52,793 nucleotides of DNA from CAVRIA01 sp963721115 (GTDB lineage Bacteria; Desulfobacterota; Binatia; HRBIN30; CADEER01), in contig CAVRIA010000026.1 in NCBI GenBank assembly GCA_963721115.1, positions 1-52,793 on the forward strand, written 5' to 3'. This document shows positions 8,694 to 18,301 of the stretch, one piece after another. Numbering within the stretch: position 1 is the first letter of the stretch; each line of letters starts with the position of its first letter. The position numbers and the translations under genes were made by a program. The notes beneath the pieces are model-generated. The model made no database searches. It worked only from the letters and a program-made list of their open reading frames with translations, and was not told where the DNA came from.

Positions 8694-9928
8694 GGCCCCG
8701 TTCCCAGGATCAACGTGCAGTCGTTGCCGCCGAAGCCGAAGGAGTTGCTCATCACGCGCACCCGCTCCCCCACCGCGACCCGCTCTCCCCGCCCAACGAG
8801 CCGGATCGGTGCCAGGGCGGGGTCGCGCTCGCCGTCCCACGCGTGCGGAATCAGCGCCAGCTCGCCGCCCGAAGCGCGTCGCAGCATGAGCCAGCAGAAG
8901 GCGGCCTCCACCGCCCCCGCGGCGCCCAACGTGTGCCCGACCAGCGATTTGGTGGAGCTGCACGGGACCGACGTGCCGAGGACGCGCGCCACTGCGGCGC
9001 ACTCCATGCTGTCGTTGAGCGGCGTTCCGGTGCCGTGCAGGTTGAGGTACGCGATCTCCGCCGCCTCCACCCCGGCGTCGCGCAGCGCCTCGCGCATCGA
9101 AGTCTCCGCGCCGGCGCCGTCCGGGTCGGGCGCCGACATCTGGTAGGCCTCGCTGGCCTCGCCGACACCGAGAAGCTGAATGCCGCCGGGATCGCGGGTG
9201 ACCAGGAACAGGGCGCTTCCCTCGCCGAGCGTGAGCCCCTTGCGGTTGGCGCTGCACGGGTTGGTCGCCTCTTCCGAGATCGCCTGCAGGACGCTGAAAC
9301 CGTTCGTCGTCAGCCGGCACAGCGAGTCCGTGGCGCCGGCGATCACCGCGTCGCACAGACCGAGGGCGAGCAGCGACCGCGCCGACGCCAGAGCCCGCGC
9401 TCCCGACGAGCAGGCGGTGGACAGCGTGTAGGCGGGACCGCCGGCGCCGAGGTAGTCGGCGACGAATCCGGCGGCACCGCCGAACTCCAGCTGCGCGTAT
9501 TCGAACGACGGCGCCAGACGATCGGTCTCCTGCCGGTGGCGGATGGCGTCTTCCGCGCTGCCGACACCCGACGTGCTCGTTCCCATCACCACGCCGATCC
9601 GCTCGCGCCCGACCGTCTCCGCCACCGCCTCGATCTCAGCCTCGATCTGGCGCAGGGCGAGCAGGGAGAGGGCGCTGTTGCGGCAGGCGTAGCGGCGCAG
9701 GGCGGCGGGGATCTCCGGCAGGAGTTCCCGCACCTCGCCGACGAGCAGCGCCCGGTTCGGAACCAGCCCTTCGCGCCGGCTCAGCCGCGACTGGTCGGCG
9801 GCGAGCAGCCCGTGCCAGATCTCGTCGAGGCCGGCCCCGAGGGCATTGACCATGCCGACGGCGGCGAGCGCGCACGGCGGGCGCGCTCGTGAAGTTCCCT
9901 TCATGTCCTGGACCGCCGCCGGGATCAT
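8687..9928 (-). CDS. beta-ketoacyl-[ACP] synthase, FabF/FabB type, catalytically complete
   Basis: A 413-residue condensing enzyme. The nucleophile Cys173 is in TLSTACSSGARAL, the first His in LNLHGTGTPLNDS, and the second in KSLVGHTLGAAGAVE. The C-terminus reads VMSNSFGFGGNDCTLILG. All three catalytic positions are intact. It would elongate an acyl chain with malonyl-ACP in the cytoplasm. The ATG at 9928 overlaps the stop of the neighbouring cysteine-less KS (ATGA); upstream codons are possible but not required. Pairing with that partner resembles the KS/chain-length-factor arrangement of type II systems. Confidence 0.9.
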   Translation of the reverse strand: MIPAAVQDMKGTSRARPPCALAAVGMVNALGAGLDEIWHGLLAADQSRLSRREGLVPNRALLVGEVRELLPEIPAALRRYACRNSALSLLALRQIEAEIEAVAETVGRERIGVVMGTSTSGVGSAEDAIRHRQETDRLAPSFEYAQLEFGGAAGFVADYLGAGGPAYTLSTACSSGARALASARSLLALGLCDAVIAGATDSLCRLTTNGFSVLQAISEEATNPCSANRKGLTLGEGSALFLVTRDPGGIQLLGVGEASEAYQMSAPDPDGAGAETSMREALRDAGVEAAEIAYLNLHGTGTPLNDSMECAAVARVLGTSVPCSSTKSLVGHTLGAAGAVEAAFCWLMLRRASGGELALIPHAWDGERDPALAPIRLVGRGERVAVGERVRVMSNSFGFGGNDCTLILGTGPC

Positions 9929-11148
9929 CGCGATTCCTCGTCGCGGCCGAGCAGCAGATTCACGATCGGGCCCGCATAGCACAGCGAGCTCACCATCACT
10001 ACGCGCGCCCGCGCCAGGTGGCGCGCCGCCGAGTCGGAATCGAGCCGGCGTCCGGCGAGATCGAAGGCCAGCCCCGGCGCCAGGCGGGCGGGCTCCCGCA
10101 TCAGTCCAGCGGCCAGCGCCAGCGCCAGCCCGCCGCTGGCCGCGAAGCTCTCCCCGTGCGCCCGCTTCGGTGCCAGCAGCAGCGAGCCGTCGCCGTCGCC
10201 CAGCACCTCGGCGAGCGCTTGGAGCTCGCAGGTGTCGAGCGGCGTACCGTGCGCGCTGGCCAGCACCAGGCCGATCTCGTCCGCTCCGCGCCCGCCGAGG
10301 TCCAGGGCGCGCCGCACCGTCGCGGTCAGCCCGCTACGCTCCACGGCGCCGCGCGTCAGCGTCGGCTCGAAGCCGGCGGCCCACCCCTCGACGCATCCGT
10401 ACACGCGCGCACCGCGCCGGCGCGCCAGGTCGAGCCGCTCGAGCACGACCACCACCGCCGCCTCGCTCGGCCACACCCCCGGCGTCGTGTCGACGAAGGG
10501 TCGCGAGCGAGCCCGCGTCTTGAGAAGGCCCATGTCGCGCAGCCCGTCGACCAGGGCCGGCCCGGTGACGTCGGCCGCGCCGGCGAGCACCGCGTCGGCC
10601 TTGCCGGCCTGGATCAGGTCGAAGCCGTAGCCGACGGCGCCGAGGCCGGCCGCCAAGCCGAAGTGCGCCGTCGCGTTCGGGCCGTGGATGCCGAAGGCGA
10701 TCGACACCTCGCCCGCCGCGGCGCTGGAGACGGTGTACGCGAACAGGCGCGGGCTGGCCGCCGCGGGCCCCTGATCGACGATCCTCTGATTGTACTCCGC
10801 GTCGGTGAGCAGGCAGCCCAGGCCGGTGCCGAAGGAGAGGCCGACGCGATGCGCGGTCTCGGCTCGAATCTCCAGGCCGGCCGCCTGCACCGCCCGATAC
10901 GAGGCGGAGAGAAAGATGCGGCTCAGACGGTCGAGCCGACCGAGGCGAGCGCGCCGCTCGGCGGGCACCGCGTCGAGGGGAATCTCGCCCACCTGGACGC
11001 CGCTGCGCTCGCTCTCCGGGCTCTCCGCGCACTGCTCGCCGGCCGCGAAGCGCGCGGTCCATTCCTCCACCGAGGAGCCGAGGGGAGAGACGATGCCGAA
11101 GCCGGTGATGGCGACGCGGGGCATCGTCGAACGAGCGACCTCCGTCAT
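9925..11148 (-). CDS. beta-ketoacyl synthase homologue lacking the catalytic cysteine (chain-length-factor-like)
   Basis: This 407-residue protein has a complete KS fold: MPRVAITGFGIVSPLGSSV at the start, SFGTGLGCLLTDAE, ASAHGTPLDTCE and a C-terminal CYAGPIVNLLLG. Where active enzymes have TACSSG, it reads AHFGLAAGLGAVGYG (about 161-175), so the nucleophilic cysteine is absent. The second His region is also changed (KRAHGESFAASGG). This pattern is that of KS-beta or chain-length-factor subunits, which form heterodimers with an active KS and set chain length. It overlaps both neighbours by ATGA. No frameshift is seen, so loss of the Cys is unlikely to be a sequencing artefact. Confidence 0.85.
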   Translation of the reverse strand: MTEVARSTMPRVAITGFGIVSPLGSSVEEWTARFAAGEQCAESPESERSGVQVGEIPLDAVPAERRARLGRLDRLSRIFLSASYRAVQAAGLEIRAETAHRVGLSFGTGLGCLLTDAEYNQRIVDQGPAAASPRLFAYTVSSAAAGEVSIAFGIHGPNATAHFGLAAGLGAVGYGFDLIQAGKADAVLAGAADVTGPALVDGLRDMGLLKTRARSRPFVDTTPGVWPSEAAVVVVLERLDLARRRGARVYGCVEGWAAGFEPTLTRGAVERSGLTATVRRALDLGGRGADEIGLVLASAHGTPLDTCELQALAEVLGDGDGSLLLAPKRAHGESFAASGGLALALAAGLMREPARLAPGLAFDLAGRRLDSDSAARHLARARVVMVSSLCYAGPIVNLLLGRDEESR

Positions 11149-12384
11149 ACCCGTCCCGGCGGCGCGAAGCGGCGCAGCACCAGCGCCGCGTTGTTGCCGG
11201 CGAATGCCGACGAGGTGGACAGCACGGTCGTCGCCGACACCGAGCGCGGCGCGCCGCGCACGATGTCCAGCGGACAGTCGGCGTCGAGGTCGTCGCAGTG
11301 CACCGTGGGCGGAATCACACCCTCGGTCAGCACGCGCGCGCAGAGGATGGCCTCGAAGCTGCCGGCGGCGCCGAGGGTGTGGCCGATCGCTCCCTTGATC
11401 GAGTTGACCGGGATGCGGCGCGGCGCCGGCGCCGAAGACGGCGCTGATCGCGGCGATCTCCATCGCGTCGTTGTAGACCGTACCGGTGCCGTGGGCACTG
11501 ATGAAGTCGACGTCGGCCGGCTCCGCACCCGCGTCCGCCAGGGCGGCGCGCATCGCCCGCGCGGCGCCGGCGCCGTCGCGCGCCGGGGCGGTCATGTGCG
11601 TCGCGTCTCCCGACAGACCGCTGCCGGCCACCTCCACCGCGGGACGGGCTCCGCGCCCGTCGGCGTGCGCGGCCGACTCGACCACCAGCATGGCGGCGCC
11701 CTCGCCGACCGACAGGCCGTCGCGCCGCGTGTCGAAGGGGCGCACCGTGTCTCCGGTCGTCGCCCGCAGGCAGTTGAAGCCGCTGACGACGAACTCGCAC
11801 ACGGTCTCCGCGCCGCCGACGACGAAGGCGTCCGCCTGCCCGCGGCGGATCAGCTCGAGGGCCAGGCCGACGGCCTGGGTGCCGGAGGCGCAGGCGATCG
11901 AGGGGCTGATCACCGGGCCGCGCACGCCGAGCTCGCGCGCCAGGCAGGTGGCGGTGGCGTAGTACGGCAGGCGCAGAAGGCGGCGCGCCGCGAACGGCAC
12001 GCCGTCCCTGCGGCTGCGCTGGTAGTCCTCGCCGATGCGGATGCCGCCGAGGGTGGTGGCCGCGATGACGCCGACGCGCGTGCGGTCGGCCGCCGTCAGG
12101 TCGAGACCGGCGTCGCGCAGCGCCTCGCGGGCGGCGACCAGGGCGAACTGCCCGATGCGGTCCAGCCGCCGCCGCTCGTCCTCGGACAGCCCGGCGGCCG
12201 GATCGAAGCCCGCGACTTCCGCCGCCAGCCGGTGCTCGTAGGCCGACGCGTCGAACGATCGAATCGGCGCGATGCCGCTGCGCCCGGCGAGCAGGCCTTC
12301 CCACAGAGCCGGCACCCCGGCGCCGAGTGGGGACACCGCCCCACATCCGGTGATCACGGCCTGACGCGCCCAGAGCTCCGACAT
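11145..12384 (-). CDS. beta-ketoacyl-[ACP] synthase II (FabF-like), frameshifted
   Basis: First gene of the four-gene ketosynthase run. It starts MSELWARQAVITGCGAVSPLG and has the active-site Cys in SPSIACASGTQAVG, the first His in FISAHGTGTVYNDAME, then KGAIGHTLGAAGSFEA and a C-terminus with STSSAFAGNNAALVL. The frame shifts near 11417-11432, inside a GC-rich run (GGCGCCGGCGCCGCGCCGC). Both sides are strongly conserved, so an indel error is the simplest explanation. It would catalyse Claisen condensation during polyene or fatty-acyl elongation. Its 5' end faces the divergent ammonia-lyase gene across 285 bases that should hold both promoters. Confidence 0.85.
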
Positions 12385-12475
12385 GAGGGTGAGAAGAGCC
12401 GACTCCCCTGCGTTTAGCCGACAAGCGCCGCGGCCGGCAAGGCGGGCGCAGTGGGGCAAATGCGGTGAATGGCTC

Positions 12476-12549
12476 GTGCAGGCGAGACGCCCGCACCACA
12501 AGGCCGGTTCGGCCCGTAATCTATTGTGGTGCGGCCGTCCCGGCTGCAC
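12476..12549. repeat. large imperfect palindrome in the divergent intergenic region
   Basis: The arms GTGCAGGCGAGACGCCCGCACC... (12476-12501) and the inverse ...GGTGCGGCCGTCCCGGCTGCAC (12524-12549) surround a 22-base centre. It resembles the common REP-like GCAGGCG/CGCCTGC elements rather than a classical operator. It sits between the KS operon and the ammonia-lyase gene and could affect either promoter. Confidence 0.6.
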
Positions 12550-12669
12550 GGATCAAACTGACCGACTACCCGGTCGCTCACCGCCGGCCGTCTTGGAAAT
12601 CCCGTCGCGAGCGGGTACTAGAGGCTTCTACCTCGAGACCGACCAGCAAAATGAAGGGAAACGCCGCAG

Positions 12670-14266
12670 TTGCGCCACGTCCCGAGACGGATGCCGGCGC
12701 TGGAAAACGCGATGGCGTCGGGAAGCCTCGAGCCCGCCGCGTTTGACACCGATCGCGTCATCGGACGCGATCCCGTCACCATCGAAGGCATTCTCGCCCT
12801 GGCCCGCGGCGAGAGGCGCGCCGTGCTCGACGGCGATCCCGCCTACCGCGCCCACCTGGGAGCGGCGCGGCGCGCCGTCGAGCAGAACCTGCGCGCCGGC
12901 GCCGCGATCTACGGCGTCACGACGGGGGTCGGCGCCTCGGTCGGAAACCAGATCCCGGAGGCGATGAGGCGTCGAGCTGCCGCACAACCTGCTGCGCTTC
13001 CACGGCTGCGGGACGGGCCGCCTTCTCGGCGAGGTCGAGGCGGCCGCCGTCGTCGCCTGCCGGCTGGTGTCGCTGGCGCGCGGCTACTCCGGCGTGCGGC
13101 CGGTGGTGCTCGAGCGCCTGTGCGACCTGCTCAACCACCGGCTGCTGCCTCGCATTCCCGAGGAGGGCTCGGTCGGCGCCAGCGGCGACCTGACCCCGCT
13201 CTCGTACGTGGCCGCCGTGCTGGTCGGCGAGCGCGAAGTGACGCTGCGCGGGCGCGTGGCGCCGGCGGCCGAGGCGCTGGCCGAGGTCGGGATCGAGCCG
13301 CTGGCGCTGGAGCCGAAGGAGAGCCTGTCGCTGATGAACGGCACCGCGATGATGACCGCCCTGGCCTGCATCGCGTTCGACCGCGCGCGGCGCCTGGCGC
13401 GCCTCGCCTCGGCGGTCACGGCCATGGCCGTCGAGGCGGTGCACGGCAACCGCGGCCACTTCGACGCCCGCCTCTTCGAGCTCAAGCCGCACCCCGGCCA
13501 GCGCCTGTCGGCCGCTTGGATCCGCGCCGATCTCGAGCACGACGGCGGGCATCCCGTGCCGGCGCCGGCGCGCCTGCAGGACCGCTACTCGATTCGCTGC
13601 GCGCCGCACGTCGTCGGCGTCCTGCTCGACGCCCTCGGCTTCGCGCGGCGGACTCTGGAGATCGAGATCAACGGCGTCGACGACAACCCCATCGTCGATC
13701 CCGAGCGCGGCGACGTCCTGCACGGCGGCAACTTCTACGGCGGCCACGTCTGCTTCGTGATGGACGCCCTCAAGACCGCGGTCGCCAGCCTCGCCGATCT
13801 GCTCGACCGGCAGCTCGTCCTGCTGTGCTGCCCGGAGACCAGCGGCGGGCTGGCGGCCAACCTGGTCGCCGGCAGCGTCGTCCACCACGGCTTCAAGGCG
13901 ATGCAGATCAGCGCCTCCGCCCTGACCGCCGAGGCGCTCAAGCTCACCATGCCGGCCAGCGCCTTCAGCCGCAGCACCGAGTCGCACAACCAGGACAAGG
14001 TCAGCATGGGCACCATCGCGGCGCGCGACTGCCTGCGCGTTCTCGAGCTCGCGGAGACCGTCGCGTCGATCTCCGTGCTCGCCGTCTGCCAGGCGGCCGA
14101 CCTGCGCGAGGGAGAGAGCGGGCGCCGCGGCCGGGCGATTCACGACGCCGTGCGCCGGCACGTTCCCATGCTGCGCGAGGACCGCCGTCAGGACCGCGAC
14201 ATCGAGCGGGTGCTCGCCCTCCTGCGCGACGGCGAGCTGCCGTACGGCGAGCTGGACGGCGTGTGA
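12670..14266 (+). CDS. histidine/phenylalanine/tyrosine ammonia-lyase family protein (frameshifted)
   Basis: The N-terminal part has AIYGVTTGVGASVGNQ, the conserved YGxTTGxG loop. The MIO-forming Ala-Ser-Gly triad is encoded at 13178-13186 in GSVGASGDLTPLSY. Other family motifs are SLMNGTAMMTAL, DRYSIRCAPHVVG and DNPIV. The enzyme removes ammonia from an aromatic amino acid. In flexirubin and some aryl polyene clusters such a gene supplies a cinnamate or coumarate starter; that role here is inferred from context. The frame changes near 12965-12975 (EAMR to VELPHNLLRFHG). Start choice is uncertain: TTG 12670 follows AAGGGAA, while ATG 12691 and 12712 are alternatives. The stop overlaps the next gene. 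Confidence 0.85.
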
Positions 14267-14919
14267 GGCTTCTGATCGCCGCGTTCGCGGTCGCGCTCGT
14301 GTCCACCGCCGCCGCCGAGAGCCCGGTCGCGACCGCCATCCCCGACCGGCTCACCCTGGAGCAGCTCATGCGCGGCATGGCCGGCACCAAGGGTGTGGTG
14401 GCGGACTTCCGCGAGCGCAAGGACCTGGCGCTGCTCGACGCGCCGCTCGAGAGCCGCGGCACGATCTACTTCATTCCACCCGACCGCCTGGCTCGCCACA
14501 CGACCAGTCCCAGCGTCACGGACCTGATCATCGACGGCAACCGCTTCCGCTTTCGCGATCAGGCGGGAGGCGACGACGTGGACCTGTCGCAGAGCCCGGT
14601 GGCGCGCCAGTTCGTCGAGAACTTCGTCGTTCTGTTCAACGGCGACCTGAAAGCGCTGCGCCAGCGCTACGAGGTCGACTTCCACGCCGACGGAGATCGC
14701 TGGGAGCTGCACCTGACTCCGCGGCACGCGCCGATGAAGAGCCTCATCTCCTCGTTCGTCCTGCGCGGTGCCGGGCGCGCCCTGCGCGAGATGGTGATGG
14801 TCGAGACCGACGGCGACCGCACCACCACGACCTTCGACCGCGTGGAAACCGACCACGCGTTCGGCCCGGACGAGATCCGAAGGCTCTTCGCCGCCCCCGG
14901 CCCCGACGGTTCCCGGTGA
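14263..14919 (+). CDS. LolA-like outer-membrane lipoprotein carrier protein
   Basis: This 218-residue protein starts at a GTG overlapping the lyase stop codon. It has a signal peptide (RLLIAAFAVALVSTAAAES). The mature part has the LolA-fold pattern VVADFRERKDLALLDAPLESRGTIYF, then LIIDGNRFRF and the C-terminal beta strands around LTPRHAPMKSLIS. Members of this group that sit beside MMPL exporters and ketosynthases are thought to carry lipid or pigment through the periplasm. Housekeeping LolA is less likely given the context. Confidence 0.85.
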   Translation: MRLLIAAFAVALVSTAAAESPVATAIPDRLTLEQLMRGMAGTKGVVADFRERKDLALLDAPLESRGTIYFIPPDRLARHTTSPSVTDLIIDGNRFRFRDQAGGDDVDLSQSPVARQFVENFVVLFNGDLKALRQRYEVDFHADGDRWELHLTPRHAPMKSLISSFVLRGAGRALREMVMVETDGDRTTTTFDRVETDHAFGPDEIRRLFAAPGPDGSR

Positions 14920-14947
14920 CCGCTTTGCCCAACCCACGCGCCGCCGG

Positions 14948-15017
14948 AAGGTTGTTGGTTGTTGGGTTGTTGGGTTGTTCGTCACCAACGACAAACAACC
15001 GACAACCCAACAACCTT
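14948..15017. repeat. GTTGTTGG element forming a long hairpin
   Basis: The arms AAGGTTGTTGGTTGTTGGG and the complementary ...CCGACAACCCAACAACCTT flank a short loop. It lies between the LolA-like and MMPL genes. No U-tract follows, so it is not a standard intrinsic terminator, although transcripts of this operon would fold here. Confidence 0.85.
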
Positions 15018-15043
15018 CACGCGCCGCAGACCCTGGTGACCCA

Positions 15044-17435
15044 TTGACCTCTCTTCCTTCCCGCCTGGCGCTCGCGGTGATCGTGCTGGCGATGGTGGCC
15101 TTCTGCGCCAGCCGCCTGACCTTCAGCACCAACATCACCAACTTCATGCCGCGCGGCCAAGCGCAGGACCTGGCGACCATCTCCGTCGAAGCTGGCGGAC
15201 AGCGAGCTCAGCCGCACGATGATTCTCTCCATCGGCGCGCCGCAGACTTCGGTCGCCGTCGCCGCCGCCGGCGAGCTGGCCGAGAAGCTGCGCCGGAATC
15301 CGGTCGTCGCCTGGGTGCGGACGGGCATCGACCCGGAGCAGATCCGCAACGTCTACGAGATCTACTTCCCGCGCCGCTACTCCTTTCTCTCCGACCGCCC
15401 GCGGCGCGAGATCCCGGAGCTGCTCCGGCCGGAGGCCCTGCGCGCGCGCGCCGCCGAGGCGAAGCGCCAGCTGGCGCAGCCGACCTCTACCTTGTTCGGC
15501 AAGCTGATCGCCGCCGATCCGCTCGGCGCCTTCCGGCACATCGTCGAGCGGATCCGCGGCGACCGCCCGTCGCTGCGACTCGAGGACGGGCAGTTCGTCT
15601 CCGAAGACGGGCGCTGGGCCATCGTCTTTCTCGGCACCCGCGTGTCGGCCTTCGAATCGGGGCCGCAGTCGCGCCTGCTCGACGACATCGCGGCGGAGTT
15701 CGCCGAGATCTCGAAGCGCCACGGCGGAGACCTCAGTCTCGAGGAGAGCGGCGCCAATCGCTTCGCGGTGCGTTCCGAGCGCGGCATCAAGCGGGACGTC
15801 TGGGTCATCGGCGCCTGCTCCTTCGGCGGCGTGGCGGCCCTGTTCCTCGCCTTCTTCCGCTCGCTGCGCGGCTTCGCGCTGGCGGCCCTCGCGCCGCTCC
15901 TCGGCGCGCTCGCCGCCACCACGACAGGGCTTCTCGTCTTCGGCCACCTCGATGGGCTGACGCTGGCCTTCGGCACCTCGCTGATCGGCGTCGCCATCGA
16001 CTATCCGATCCATCTGCTCAACCACCACCGCCTCGCCTCTCCGCCGGAGAGCCCCACCGCCACCGTGCGCCGCCTGCGCGGGCCGATCGCCCTCGGCGCG
16101 CTGACCACCATGGCGAGCTTCGCCGGCCTGAGCCTCACCTCGTTCCCCGGCTTCCAGGAGATCGGCTTCGTCGCCGTGGTCGGGATCGGCGTCGCCCTGC
16201 TGGTGACCCTGCATCTGATTCCCGGGTTTCTCGGCGCGGAGCGTCCGATCCCGGCGCTTTCCGGCACCGTCGCGCGGCGGCTCGGCGCCGGCGTGCTGGC
16301 GCTCGATCGCCATCGGCGCTGGCTGGCCGCGGTCCCGATCGCCTGCCTCGCCGTCGCGGCGGTCGCCGTTCCCCACCTGCGCTGGGTCGACGACCTCTCC
16401 AAGCTGGCGAATCTCGACCCCAGCCTGCTGCGCGAGGACCAGCGCGTGCGCGAACGCGTGTCACAGTTCGACAGCGGCCGCTTCGTCATCGCCACCGCCG
16501 CGACGCCGGCCGAGGCAGTGGCCCTGAACGACCGTGTGTACGAGCGGCTGGAGGACGTGGCTCGCGCCGGGCAACTCGACGGCATGCGCTCCCTTCACGC
16601 CATGCTGTGGTCGGCGGATCTGCAGCAGCGGAGCTGGAAGGTGCTGCACGACCAGCCCGCCGTCTACCGGCGGGTGGTCGACGCCTTCGCCGCGGAGGGA
16701 TTCCGGCGCGACGCCTTCGAGCCCTTTCGGGTCGCGCTGGAGTCGCCTGCTCCGCAGCCGTTGACGTACGACGATCTGCTCCGCTCGCCGCTCGCCGATG
16801 CCGCCTCCTCGCTCGTCTTCCGCCTCGGCGACGGGATCGCGGCCGTCACCTACCTGCGCGGCATCCACTCGCTGCCGGCGATTCGCGACGCCGTGGCCGG
16901 GCTGAAGGGCGTGTACGTCATCGACCAGGGGGCCTTCATCAACGACATCTACGCGCAGTTCCGCACCACGACGCTCGAGCAGATCCTGGTCGGCAGCATC
17001 CTGGTCATCGCCGTTCTCGTCGCGCGCTACCGCCACTGGCGCCCGACGCTCGCCGCCTTTCTGCCCTCGGTCCTCGTCGCCGCCATCCTGCTGTCGGCGT
17101 TCGCCCTGTTGCGGGTCCCCACCAACCTGTTGCACGCGATCAGCCTGATGATGGTCATGGGGATGGGCGTCGACTACGGCATCTTCATCGTCGACAGCGT
17201 GCATCACCGCGGCTCCCTCGCCGCGACGATGCTCAGCATGCTCGTCGCCTGCCTGACCACCGTCTTCGTCTTCGGAACGCTGGCGATCTCCGACAACCCG
17301 GCGCTGCGCGCCATCGGCGTCACCACCGGCCTCGGCGTCCTGCTGTCCTTCGTCCTCGCCCCCGTGACCCTCGTCCTCCTGCACGACGGAGGCAGGGGTG
17401 CTCCTGAGTCACCGAGCGGAACAGAAGAAGCATGA
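15044..17435 (+). CDS. MMPL/RND-type lipid exporter (frameshifted near the 5' end)
   Basis: About 796 residues with two RND halves. Each has an N-terminal membrane helix (LALAVIVLAMVAFCASRL; RRWLAAVPIACLAVAAVAV), a large periplasmic domain and a bundle of five helices. The helix motifs IGVAIDYPIHLLNHH and GMGVDYGIFIVDSVHH hold the Asp residues expected for proton-driven transport. Such exporters in aryl polyene clusters are thought to move the product across the inner membrane. The start is TTG 15044; upstream codons would derive from the GTTG hairpin. The frame shifts near 15185-15195 (DLATIS to KLADSELSR). The stop overlaps an ATG (ATGA) at 17432. Confidence 0.85.
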
Positions 17436-17622
17436 AAAAGGCAACCACGAAGGACACGAAGGTCACGAAGGCAAGAACGGCAGGGGGCGAGGGGGGGTGT
17501 AATCATTTCAGGAGAGCACGAAGGATACGAAGAGAATCAGAGGACGAACCGCTGAAGTCCATCGCTCAGTTCATCAAATCCCAGTTTCGTGTTCTTCGTG
17601 CTCTTCGTGGTGAAACTTTTCC
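17435..17622. repeat. CACGAAG inverted-repeat element, second copy
   Basis: It starts AAAAAGGCAACCACGAAGG directly after the MMPL stop. It contains several CACGAAG units (also 17513-17535) and ends with the inverse CTTCGTGCTCTTCGTGG near 17620. It is the same family as 7696-7895. It appears to have landed between the MMPL gene and the following lipoprotein gene. Confidence 0.7.
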
Positions 17623-17660
17623 GTACATCAAGGTCGGGTGGACGCTCAGCGAGGGCCCCT

Positions 17661-17687
17661 GGTCACCGGTCACCGGTCACCGGTCAC
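17661..17687. repeat. GGTCACC heptamer, four tandem units
   Basis: Three full GGTCACC units and one GGTCAC lie immediately before the hydrophobic signal-peptide codons of the downstream lipoprotein gene. Confidence 0.75.
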
Positions 17688-18301
17688 GCTCCTTCCTTCT
17701 CCTCCTCCCCGCCCTGGCGCTCGCCGGCTGCTCCCTTCTCCGTCACGCCGCCGGCCTGCCGCCGTCGCTCCCCGACTGCCCGGGGCGGATCGTGTCGACG
17801 GCGGACATGGGCGGCGACTTCCTGCTGCGCCAGCGCCTGCGCGTGCGCGGCGACGGCGTCGACGTCGGCTTCGAGCTGGTGACGCAGAAGAAGGGCGCCG
17901 AGCTGACGATGGTCGGGCTGACGTCGTTCGGGGCCAAGGCGTTCGCGCTGACGCAGAAGGGTACGGACGTGCGCGTCGACTCGTTCATGGGGCCCGCCTG
18001 GCCGGTGCCGCCGCGCAACGTCCTGCGCGATCTGAACCGGATGATGTTCCTCGCCGTGCCCGGCGGCCCTTTCCCGAACGGAACGGTCGAGGCGGCGCTG
18101 GGCGGCACGCGGATCACCGAGCAGTGGCGCGACGGCGAGCTGCTGTGACGCTCCTTCCGCCGGGTGGACGGCGATCCGGCGGGGACCGTGACGGTCGACT
18201 TCGCACGGGCGGAATCCGGCACGCCGGGAAAGACGGTCCGCATCCGCAACGGTTGGTGCGGCTACGAGGCCACCGTCTTCACCGTCGAGCGGCGGCCGTG
18301 A
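17684..18301 (+). CDS. DUF3261-like lipoprotein with an in-frame UGA and no clear start codon
   Basis: The readable protein begins with a signal peptide, RSFLLLLPALALAGC, whose LAGC is a lipobox. The domain that follows (FELVTQKKGAELTMVGLTSFGAKAFALTQKG, ITEQWRDGELL) resembles the DUF3261 lipoproteins of aryl polyene clusters, whose function is unknown. An in-frame TGA at 18146-18148 interrupts it, and the same frame then continues for 50 codons (RSFRRVDGDPAG... YEATVFTVERRP) to a TGA at 18301. No ATG, GTG or TTG lies close to the signal peptide. The only upstream start is the ATG at 17432, which would translate the repeat element. The gene may have lost its start to the repeat insertion. The stated start is approximate. 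Confidence 0.6.

Noticed and set aside
18146..18195. A second selenocysteine site in the DUF3261-like gene
   Set aside because: An in-frame TGA and a 5-bp hairpin are present, but the loop lies only 14 bases downstream, no redox partner Cys is nearby and the family is not a redox protein. A point error or nonsense mutation is simpler.
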